Below are positions 1 to 5,663 of a DNA stretch of 8,408 nt, piece by piece. The notes beneath the pieces were generated by a model that saw nothing but the letters and a program-made list of their open reading frames with translations, made no database searches and was not told the origin of the DNA. Numbering within the stretch: the first letter of the stretch is position 1; each line of letters opens with the position of its first letter. Location of the stretch: NCBI GenBank assembly GCA_012799425.1, contig JAAZLF010000612.1, positions 1 through 8,408 on the forward strand, read 5' to 3'. The DNA comes from Actinomycetales bacterium (GTDB lineage: Bacteria; Actinomycetota; Actinomycetes; Actinomycetales; Dermabacteraceae). Both the position numbers and the translations under genes were made by a program.

Positions 1-464
1 CCCGCTGCGTGGACCTCGCCCGCGAGGGCCTCGAGGCCGGGGACGAGCCCTTCGGCTCGCTCCTCGTCGACGCCGACGGGAGGGAGCTGTTCGCCGACCG
101 CAACCGGGTCTCCGGCGGAGACGCCACCCAGCATCCCGAGTTCGCGATCGCCCGCTGGGCGGCGACGAACATGTCCCCCGAGGAGCGGGCCCGGGCGACG
201 GTCTACACCTCGGGGGAGCACTGCCCGATGTGCGCGGCCGCGCACGCCTGGGTGGGGCTGGGCCGGATCGTGTACGCCAGCAGCAGCGCGCAGCTGACGC
301 AGTGGCGCGAGCAGTGGGGCCTCGCCCCGGGACCGGTCGCGCCGCTGCCGGTGCAGACGATCGCGCCGGGCATCGAGGTCTCCGGCCCGGATGAGGAGCT
401 CAGCGCACAGCTGCGGGTGATGCAGGCGCAGCTGCACGGAGTCGATCTCGCGCAGGAGGGATGA
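1..464 (+). CDS. Nucleoside deaminase (CDA/dCMP-deaminase-like fold), 5' end cut by the window
   Basis: A cytoplasmic zinc hydrolase of the cytidine/deoxycytidylate/guanine deaminase superfamily, which removes an amino group from a base or nucleoside. The frame is open to the left edge. The first possible start (GTG at 9) falls inside the conserved first helix (DLAREGLEAGDEPFGSLLV), so the true start lies upstream. Counting from that GTG, the zinc and catalytic motif is H42-P43-E44 and the second zinc motif is C72-P73-M74-C75, in TSGEHCPMC. E44 would be the proton shuttle. The motif is HPE rather than the common HAE; I believe HPE is normal in a subfamily with the same HPEF...GEHCPMCAAAHAW pattern. 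The exact substrate cannot be read from sequence; guanine, cytosine and other bases are all possible. It ends 14 bp from the convergent VOC gene and has no visible link to the sugar genes. Confidence 0.88.
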   Translation, partial: RCVDLAREGLEAGDEPFGSLLVDADGRELFADRNRVSGGDATQHPEFAIARWAATNMSPEERARATVYTSGEHCPMCAAAHAWVGLGRIVYASSSAQLTQWREQWGLAPGPVAPLPVQTIAPGIEVSGPDEELSAQLRVMQAQLHGVDLAQEG

Positions 465-478
465 CGGGCGCCGCTCCC

Positions 479-1129
479 TCAGATCTCGATCTCGCGGCCG
501 TCCTCGGTGCGCAGCCGCAGGGCGAAACGTGAGCCGCGATCCTCACGGATAGGGGCGACGCCGTCGCCGAGGCCGAGGGCGTCGAGCTGCTTCTGCTGCG
601 GGGCGGGGTTGACCTCGATGCGCTCGAAGGAGACCAGCTCGAGCGAGGGCAGCTCGCCCAGGCCCGGATGGTCGGTGGTGCCCCAGTCGATGAGGAAGGG
701 CACAGCGTAGTTGCGCGGGGCCTGCGCCTGGGTGAGGCGCCAGGTCAGCTCGGTGCCGTCAGGAGTGCGGCGGGAGAGGTCCTGCACGTCGCCGGGATCG
801 AAGCCCTCGGCGCGGGCGTGCTCGACGACCTGCTCGATGCCCTCGGGGTGCACGGCGTAGGTGATCAGGGTGGGCTTCTTCAGTCGATTGATGCTGAAGG
901 TCTTGGGCAGCTCCTCCCCCTCGCGCTGGGGGTCGGGGCCGATCAGCTCGAGGTAGTGCGGGCGGGGCTGGCCGTTCACGGTCAGGGCCACCAGCGCATT
1001 GGCGGTGCCGGACGGGTGCGAGCCGCCGGGGGCGGCGGTGACGCCGGTGAGCTCCCGGAACCACTCGACGGTCTGGGCGAGGTCGGGGCCGGCGATGACG
1101 ATGTGATCGAGCAGGCGGGGGATGCTCAT
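479..1129 (-). CDS. Glyoxalase-like VOC-superfamily protein
   Basis: A 216-residue protein of the vicinal oxygen chelate superfamily, closest to the single-chain 'glyoxalase-like domain' type. The first beta-alpha unit is LLDHIVIAGPDLAQTVEWF (residues 6-24). It is followed by the family signature GGSHPSGTANALVAL (35-49) and HYLELIG (58-64). H9 and E61 stand where metal ligands often sit in VOC folds, but whether metal is bound is unknown. The ATG at 1129 is preferred over the more upstream in-frame ATG at 1183 because AAGGAG (1135-1140) lies 5 bases before it and homology begins at once. The gene is on the same strand as the lacI-type gene, 126 bp downstream of it, so read-through from the sugar operon is possible but its own promoter is just as likely. 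Substrate and pathway are unknown, and nothing ties it to galactoside use. Confidence 0.85.
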   Translation of the reverse strand: MSIPRLLDHIVIAGPDLAQTVEWFRELTGVTAAPGGSHPSGTANALVALTVNGQPRPHYLELIGPDPQREGEELPKTFSINRLKKPTLITYAVHPEGIEQVVEHARAEGFDPGDVQDLSRRTPDGTELTWRLTQAQAPRNYAVPFLIDWGTTDHPGLGELPSLELVSFERIEVNPAPQQKQLDALGLGDGVAPIREDRGSRFALRLRTEDGREIEI

Positions 1130-1255
1130 GGATGCTCCTTGGAACGGTGCGGGGCTTCGGGGCCGAGGGGATGGCGGCGTCATCGACTCTGGTGGGAGCC
1201 TCCGCTGCGAATGGTGTCGACGGTACCTGGCTCCCGGGTGAGCGTGCCGCCCAGG
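1130..1255. other. Intergenic gap between the lacI-type gene and the VOC gene
   Basis: This holds the Shine-Dalgarno sequence of the VOC gene (1135-1140, minus strand) and, at its right end, part of a set of crossing inverted repeats that continues into the end of the repressor gene. I could not find a convincing -35/-10 pair or a copy of the operator motif seen at 5601-5618 and 5668-5685. Confidence 0.5.
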
Positions 1256-1265
1256 TCAGCTCACC
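1225..1265 (-). terminator. Crossing inverted repeats at the 3' end of the repressor gene (possible terminator)
   Basis: Two inverted repeats interleave here: ACCTGG (1225-1230) with CCAGGT (1251-1256), and GGTGAGC (1237-1243) with GCTCACC (1259-1265). They cannot both form as simple hairpins. The second one includes the last codons and stop of the repressor gene and has a 15-base loop. There is no T-tract on either side, so a role as terminator is only a possibility. Confidence 0.25.
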
Positions 1266-2278
1266 GTGCCCGTGCTCTCGCGTTCCACCAGTTCGACCGG
1301 GACCGTCACCGCGGCACGATAGCCGTCGGTGATCTCACGCAGCAGCACCGAGACCAGCTCGGCAGCGATCCTGTCGAAAGGCTGGCGGATCGTGGTCAGC
1401 GGCGGCTGCGCCGCCGTCGCCGCGGTGGAGTCGTCGAACCCGCCGACGAGCAATCGCCCGGGCACATCGATCCCCCGCTCCTGCGCCGTTTCCAGCGCCC
1501 CGGCGGCCATCACATCGCTCGCGGCGAAGAGCGCATCGATGCGGGGGTCGTGGTCGAGCAGCTCGGCGGTGAGACGACGTCCGGCCTCGCGGGTGTAATC
1601 CCCGAAGCGGATGCTGCTCTCGGGCAGCAGCTCGCCGGCGACCTGCCGGAAGGCGTCCAGCCGCAGCGTTCCTCCCGGCGATTCCGCGGGCCCGGCGATC
1701 ACACCCATCCGGGTGGCACCGCACCCCCGCAGGTGCTCGGCCATGACACGGCCGCCCATCGCCTCATCACCCATCACGTAGGAGACCCGGTCGGCCATCG
1801 TGCGGGGGTATCCGCAGTTCACCACCGGCATCCCCTGGTCGAGGATCTTCTCGAGCGTGCCGTGGGTGGAGTGGACGGAGGCGGTGACCACGCCGGCCAC
1901 CGCTCCGCTGCCGAGGAACTCCACGGCCCTCCGCGCCTGCTCGGCGTTGCCCGCCAGCAGCACCACCATCGACATGTCCTGCGCGGCCAGCGCGTCGCTG
2001 ACGCTCGCCACGAGGGTTTCGAAGGTGGGGTCGCCGAAGAAGGCGGCGGGCTCCTCGTCGACCAGGAAGGCGACGGTCCCGCTGCGCCCGGTGCGCAGGG
2101 CGCGGGCGGTGGAGCTGGCCACGTACCCGGTCTTGTCCACGGCTTCCCGGACGGCTTTCGCGGACTCCTCGGAGACCCAGCGCCCGCCGTTGAGATACCG
2201 CGAGACCGTTCCGCGCGAGACCCCGGCCGCCTGCGCGACGTCGGCGATGGTCGCCTTGGGCCGGTGGCTGCGGGCCAT
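1256..2278 (-). CDS. LacI-family transcriptional repressor of the galactoside locus
   Basis: A 340-residue sugar-responsive DNA-binding regulator of normal LacI/GalR length. Residues 10-31 form the helix-turn-helix (TIADVAQAAGVSRGTVSRYLNG). Residues 54-68 are the hinge helix ending RALRTGRSG, where L61 matches the leucine that wedges into a central CG step of the operator. The rest is a periplasmic-binding-protein-like effector domain, with DALFAASDVMAAGAL and LLVGGFDDS...PPLTTIRQP as typical signatures near the C-terminus. The ATG at 2278 has AGGAGA (2283-2288) five bases... upstream and starts the usual short N-terminal arm. The gene lies 57 bp behind the second permease on the same strand, so it is probably co-transcribed and would limit its own production. 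Its likely targets are the two operator-like palindromes in the divergent region. The inducer is probably a galactoside or its product; this is inferred from context only. Confidence 0.93.
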   Translation of the reverse strand: MARSHRPKATIADVAQAAGVSRGTVSRYLNGGRWVSEESAKAVREAVDKTGYVASSTARALRTGRSGTVAFLVDEEPAAFFGDPTFETLVASVSDALAAQDMSMVVLLAGNAEQARRAVEFLGSGAVAGVVTASVHSTHGTLEKILDQGMPVVNCGYPRTMADRVSYVMGDEAMGGRVMAEHLRGCGATRMGVIAGPAESPGGTLRLDAFRQVAGELLPESSIRFGDYTREAGRRLTAELLDHDPRIDALFAASDVMAAGALETAQERGIDVPGRLLVGGFDDSTAATAAQPPLTTIRQPFDRIAAELVSVLLREITDGYRAAVTVPVELVERESTGTVS

Positions 2279-2317
2279 GGTCTCTCCTCGTGTCAGGGTC
2301 CGACGGAGCCGGCCGGG

Positions 2318-2333
2318 GCGGCGGTGCCGCCGC
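2318..2333 (-). terminator. Short GC hairpin just after the second permease gene
   Basis: GCGGCG (2318-2323) pairs perfectly with CGCCGC (2328-2333) around the 4-base loop GTGC, three bases beyond the permease stop codon on the minus strand. It has no T-tract. It could lower transcription into the repressor gene or protect the 3' end of a transporter transcript, or be a by-product of high GC content. Confidence 0.3.
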
Positions 2334-2335
2334 GA

Positions 2336-3280
2336 TCAGCTCTTGACCGCACCGGCGGTCAGATCGGTCTGCCAGTATCGCTGAAGCAGCAGGAACAGTG
2401 CGATCAGCGGGATGATCGAGACCAGCGCGCCGGTGATCACGGTGGTGTACATCGCCGGCTGCGAGGCGCCCTGATTCATCAGGGTGGACAGACCCACCGT
2501 GATCGGGAACAGCTTGTCGTCCCCGAGCATGATGTACGGGAGCATGTAGTTGTTCCAGATCCCCACGAACTGGAAAAGGAACACCGTGACCAGGCCGGGG
2601 AGCATCATCGGCACGGCGAACTGCGCGAAGATGCGAAGCTCCCCCGCCCCGTCGGTGCGGGCCGCCTCGATCATCTCGGTGGGCACGGCGGCGCCGGCAT
2701 AGATCCGCGCGAGGTAGATGCCGTACGGGTTCAGGATGCTGGGCAGGAGCACAGCCCAGTAGGTGTTGGCCAGGCCGAGCTGAGCGAACAGCAGGTACTG
2801 GGGGACGGCGAGGATCACGGCCGGCAGCAGCACCCCGGCCAGGATGACGTTGAAGAACAGCTTCTTGCCGCGGAAGACGAACTTCGCCAGTCCGTAGCCG
2901 GCGGCGGCGGAGACCACGGTGGAGGCCAGCGCACCCCCGATGGCGTACAGCACGGTGTTGCCGGCCCAGCGGAAGAACAGCCCGTCGCGGTAGGTGAACA
3001 GATCGCGGAGGTTGTCGAGCAGATGGGCCGAGGGGGCGAGGCTGAAGGTGGAGAAGAGCTCATCGGGGCTCTTGGACGCGGCGATCAGCACCCACACCAC
3101 CGGCAGCAGGCAGTACAGCGCACCGAGCAGCAGGATCCCGGTGGCCACGAGCGAGGGGCGCTCGATGCCGCCCGCTGCGGTGCGGCCGGAGGGGGAGGGT
3201 GCACGACGGGCGCGCCGGCCCGGCGCGGTCGCGTCGGTGCGATCGAGAGTATCGGGGAGGGTGGTCATGGCGGGGTTCAC
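2336..3280 (-). CDS. Carbohydrate ABC transporter permease, MalG type
   Basis: An inner-membrane subunit of a CUT1-type sugar importer, 314 residues. A charged, Pro/Arg-rich cytoplasmic tail (about 1-42) precedes the first membrane segment (44-66, rich in L, V and I). About five more segments follow, as usual for this family. The cytoplasmic EAA loop that docks on the ATPase is clear at 205-228: E205-A-A, G211 and the closing P-M-M-L-P. I place the start at GTG 3280 rather than ATG 3268. The GTG overlaps the stop of the upstream permease as GTGA, and AGGAAG (3285-3290) is 4 bases before it but 16 bases before the ATG. The ATG would give a 310-residue protein with the same domains. It pairs with the MalF-type subunit to form the translocation channel. 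Confidence 0.93.
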   Translation of the reverse strand: MNPAMTTLPDTLDRTDATAPGRRARRAPSPSGRTAAGGIERPSLVATGILLLGALYCLLPVVWVLIAASKSPDELFSTFSLAPSAHLLDNLRDLFTYRDGLFFRWAGNTVLYAIGGALASTVVSAAAGYGLAKFVFRGKKLFFNVILAGVLLPAVILAVPQYLLFAQLGLANTYWAVLLPSILNPYGIYLARIYAGAAVPTEMIEAARTDGAGELRIFAQFAVPMMLPGLVTVFLFQFVGIWNNYMLPYIMLGDDKLFPITVGLSTLMNQGASQPAMYTTVITGALVSIIPLIALFLLLQRYWQTDLTAGAVKS

Positions 3281-4200
3281 CGCTCTTCCTGAGCGAAGGC
3301 CTGCCCACGCACCAGGCGCAGGAAGCCGAAGGAGATGACGAAGGTGGCCAGCGCCACGAGTACCGAACCGGCGGAGGCGATGTAGATGTCGTTCTGGATG
3401 AAGGCGTCGCGGTAGATCCGCATCAGCGGCGACCAGGTGGTGGAGATCGAGTTCGTCAGCGGACGCAGCAGCATCGGCTCCGCGAACACCTGCAGGGTCG
3501 CGATGATCGAGAACACGGCGGTCATGATCAGCGAGGGCAGGATCATCGGGACCTTGATGCGGGTGGCGATACGCACCTCGTCGCAGCCGTCGAGGGTGGC
3601 GGCTTCGTACAGCTCGCCGGGAACGGACTTCAGGGAGGTGTACAGCACCACCATGTTGAAGCCGGTTCCTCCCCAGATGCCGATGTTGGCCACGGCCAGC
3701 AGCACCAGCTGCGGGGAGAGGATGTCCGGCAGTCCGCCGCCCATGGCCTCGGCGACGTGATGGAAGCGACTGGTGCCCGGGAGGTACAGGAAGCCCCACA
3801 GCACCGAGGAGATCACCGCCGGCACCGCGTAGGGCAGGAAGATCGCGATCCGTGCGAAGCGGCGCACCCGGGCGCGTCGTGAATCCAGCAGCAGGGCGAA
3901 CAGCAGTGCAAGGCCCAGCATCACAGGCACCAGCACGCAGCCGTAGATCAGCACCCGTACGGCGCTGGCGAGGAACTCGGGATCCGAGAGCACGGCGGTG
4001 TAGTTGTGCAGGCCCGCCCAGATCTCGGTGCGACCTCCAGCGCCCAGGCCGAGCCCCACCACCTGCTCGCGGCGGAAGCTGATGAAGATCGCGTACAGGA
4101 TCGGCACGGCGAGGAACAGCACGAAGCACAGTGCCGCAGGCGCGATGAAGAAGTAGGCGAAGCGGTTGCTGCGCCGGGTCAACGAGGTGGTGGTGCTCAT
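3277..4200 (-). CDS. Carbohydrate ABC transporter permease, MalF type
   Basis: The partner channel subunit of the sugar importer, 307 residues. The short basic N-terminus (SLTRRSNR) leads into membrane segment 1 (about 14-38). Further hydrophobic segments follow: VLIYGCVLVPVMLGLALLFAL, an IAIFLPYAVPAVI stretch, LVLLAVANIGIWGGTGF, LIMTAVFSIIATLQVF and the C-terminal SAGSVLVALATFVISFGF. The EAA loop is complete at 199-222 (E199-A-A, G205, then P-M-I-L-P). The ATG at 4200 overlaps the stop of the binding-protein gene as ATGA. No good Shine-Dalgarno sequence lies close before it (the nearest purine run, AGGGG, is about 13 bases away), so translation probably depends on ribosomes finishing the binding-protein gene. 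Its own stop overlaps the next start as GTGA. Substrate is inferred from the GH42 neighbour. Confidence 0.94.
   Translation of the reverse strand: MSTTTSLTRRSNRFAYFFIAPAALCFVLFLAVPILYAIFISFRREQVVGLGLGAGGRTEIWAGLHNYTAVLSDPEFLASAVRVLIYGCVLVPVMLGLALLFALLLDSRRARVRRFARIAIFLPYAVPAVISSVLWGFLYLPGTSRFHHVAEAMGGGLPDILSPQLVLLAVANIGIWGGTGFNMVVLYTSLKSVPGELYEAATLDGCDEVRIATRIKVPMILPSLIMTAVFSIIATLQVFAEPMLLRPLTNSISTTWSPLMRIYRDAFIQNDIYIASAGSVLVALATFVISFGFLRLVRGQAFAQEER
3281..3290 (-). promoter_or_regulatory. Shine-Dalgarno sequence deciding the GTG start of the MalG-type permease
   Basis: Read on the minus strand, AGGAAGAG lies inside the last codons of the upstream permease and directly before GTGA. Its spacing fits the GTG at 3280 and is too long for the ATG at 3268. 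Confidence 0.6.
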
Positions 4201-5534
4201 GACAGGACGTACCCCTGGTTCTCGAGGTCGGCGACGGTGCCCTGCTGGAGGGTGGTGATCGCTTCGCTGAAAGCCTTCGCGGAGCGTTCCTGGGTCGCCC
4301 GGGCGAAGGCGTCGTTGAACAGCGAGTAGGTGACGTTCACGTTGGGCCCGAAGGTGAAGGGCTGGACGCTCTCGGCGTTCGCGGTGGACATCTCGTAGAA
4401 GTCCTCCTGATGCGCGAAGAAGCCCGGAGGCTCCGCCAGCGCCTCCTCTGCCTGGAGCTGATCGGCGGGGAACACTGCGGATTCGCTGACGAGTGCTTGC
4501 ACCCCCTCGGGAGAGGTGTTCAGCCATTCGGCGAAGCGCACGGCCGCCTCCCGGTGTGGGGTCTGGCTGGTCACCGCAGTGGTGGAGCCGCCCCAGTTCC
4601 CGGTGGCGACCTCGGCCTCGTCCCACTGCGGGATCGGGGCCATCGCCCAGCTGCCGGCGGTGGAACCGGCGTTGCCCTCGAGCACACCCGGCGCCCACAC
4701 CGCCGAGACCCAGCCCACCTGGGTGCCGTTGTTCAGCGCGGCATTCCACTGCGGGGTGTACATCGGCTCGTTGTCGATCACGCCCTCCTCGACCAGCTCG
4801 CCCCAGAAGCGGGCTACGCGCTGGGTGGGCTCCTCGTCGATCGCCACCTGCCAGTTCTGCCCATCGATCTGCCACCAGGAGGCGCCGGCCTGCTGGGCCA
4901 GTCCCACGAACAGGCCGGGATCGGCGCTGGAGAAGGTCCCCAGGTGGATCTCGGGATCTGCGGCGTGGAGCGTGCGGGCAGCCTCGGCGTACTCCTCCCA
5001 GGTGGCCGGGGCGCTCAGCCCCAGCTCCTCGAAGATGTCGGCGCGGTAGTAGAACTGGATCGGGCCGGTGTCCTGCGGGATCGCGTAGACGGAGTCCCCC
5101 TGCAGGTTCACGGTCGACCAGATGCCCTCGGCGAAGTGCTCCCGGGTGCTCGGGTCCAGATCGGCGGCGATGTCCGCGATGGCATTGGCCGAGACCAGCG
5201 AGGTGATGGCCTGGTATTCGACCTGCACCAGGTCCGGGGCCCCGTTCTTGGCGCGGATCGCGGTGAGCAGCTTGGTGACCGCGGCGTCGCCCGCGTCCTG
5301 GCGGCTGACGATCACCTGGACGTCGGGGTTCTGCGCATTCCAGCGGGCGACCACCTCCTCGATGCCGGGGGCCCAGGCCCAGAAGGTCAGCTCGAGCGGC
5401 CCGCCGGTGGTTCCGCCGCCGCAGCCGGCCAGAGCCGTCCCGGCCAGAGCCGCGCCGGCCGCGGCGGCACCGTTGGACAGGAGTCGTCGGCGGGAGAGGT
5501 CCGGTTCTCCGCGCGGGGAGCTGGCTTGCGACAT
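4197..5534 (-). CDS. Sugar ABC transporter solute-binding lipoprotein (family 1), Tat-type signal
   Basis: The extracellular receptor of the importer, 445 residues, typical for family 1 binding proteins. The N-terminus has a twin-arginine motif (S14-R-R-R-L-L19), an alanine-rich hydrophobic stretch (22-36) and a lipobox ending L35-A-G-C38. It should therefore be exported folded by the Tat pathway and anchored by a lipid on C38. The mature part starts with a GGGTTGG linker, then LELTFWAWAPGIEEVVARWNAQNPDVQV, the usual first lobe. Near the end, PHREAAVRFAEWLNTSPEGVQAL is a standard C-lobe signature. The ATG at 5534 is chosen over an in-frame ATG at 5621 because AAGGAGG (5540-5546) is 5 bases upstream and the signal sequence then has normal length. 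ATG 5621 would also lie upstream of the predicted transcript start. First gene of the leftward operon. The ligand is not readable from sequence; a beta-galactoside or galacto-oligosaccharide is likely from context. Confidence 0.94.
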   Translation of the reverse strand: MSQASSPRGEPDLSRRRLLSNGAAAAGAALAGTALAGCGGGTTGGPLELTFWAWAPGIEEVVARWNAQNPDVQVIVSRQDAGDAAVTKLLTAIRAKNGAPDLVQVEYQAITSLVSANAIADIAADLDPSTREHFAEGIWSTVNLQGDSVYAIPQDTGPIQFYYRADIFEELGLSAPATWEEYAEAARTLHAADPEIHLGTFSSADPGLFVGLAQQAGASWWQIDGQNWQVAIDEEPTQRVARFWGELVEEGVIDNEPMYTPQWNAALNNGTQVGWVSAVWAPGVLEGNAGSTAGSWAMAPIPQWDEAEVATGNWGGSTTAVTSQTPHREAAVRFAEWLNTSPEGVQALVSESAVFPADQLQAEEALAEPPGFFAHQEDFYEMSTANAESVQPFTFGPNVNVTYSLFNDAFARATQERSAKAFSEAITTLQQGTVADLENQGYVLS

Positions 5535-5592
5535 GCACGCCTCCTTGCGATGCGTCCTCCGCCCGTGGACCGAGCGGTGTGTGTGTGCTGGG

Positions 5593-5621
5593 ATCGTAGG
5601 ACTGTGATCGTTCCCAGTCAA
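5593..5621 (-). promoter_or_regulatory. Sigma70-type promoter of the transporter operon
   Basis: On the minus strand, TTGACT (-35, 5621 to 5616) and TACGAT (-10, 5598 to 5593) are separated by exactly 17 bases. Transcription would start near 5586, inside a short GT/CA run (5577-5587), leaving a leader of about 50 bases before the binding-protein ATG. An operator-like palindrome occupies the spacer. Confidence 0.65.
5601..5618. promoter_or_regulatory. Operator A, LacI-type palindrome in the transporter promoter
   Basis: ACTGTGATCGTTCCCAGT matches its own reverse complement at 14 of 18 positions, with a central CG and outer arms ACTG/CAGT. This is the usual shape of a LacI/GalR-family operator. 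It fills most of the -35/-10 spacer and touches the -35, so bound repressor would block RNA polymerase. Half-site GATCGT also recurs at 5592-5597, over the -10. Binding by the neighbouring LacI-type protein is inferred. Confidence 0.6.
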
Positions 5622-5626
5622 CTGGC

Positions 5627-5655
5627 TTGCTGTTATTCGTCCGCACTGCCACGAT
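5627..5655 (+). promoter_or_regulatory. Possible promoter of the GH42 gene (leaderless transcript)
   Basis: TTGCTG (5627-5632) and CACGAT (5650-5655) are 17 bases apart. Both hexamers match the consensus only partly (3 of 6 each). A start 7-9 bases after the -10 would fall at 5662-5664, on or next to the GH42 ATG, which agrees with the lack of a ribosome binding site there. Confidence 0.4.
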
Positions 5656-5663
5656 ATGGCGCT

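Noticed and set aside
461..532. A 23-codon frame starting at the ATGA over the deaminase stop, after AGGAGG (454-459)
   Set aside because: The purine run ends only one base before the ATG, too close for ribosome loading. The frame runs opposite the end of the VOC gene and has no recognisable content.
668..3292. An 874-codon open frame on the plus strand
   Set aside because: It runs opposite four clear minus-strand genes, its translation is low-complexity and rich in G, R, H and Q, and it matches no family. It results from GC-rich third positions in the real genes.
3281..4129. Upstream continuation of the MalG-type permease frame to 4129
   Set aside because: It overlaps the MalF-type gene in another frame, with an arginine- and proline-rich translation. 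The real protein begins at 3280.
4250..4275. GTGATCGCTTCGC resembling the operator half-site
   Set aside because: It matches only the first seven bases of the core, lacks a second arm, and lies in the coding sequence of the binding protein.
5577..5587. GT repeat as a possible phase-variation tract
   Set aside because: Only about five units and in the untranslated leader, not in a -35/-10 spacer or a coding region; too short to suggest slippage.
4410..5663. Extension of the GH42 frame about 418 codons upstream of 5664
   Set aside because: It lies opposite the binding-protein gene and then crosses the promoter region. The upstream translation has no domain, so it is a shadow joined by chance to the real gene.
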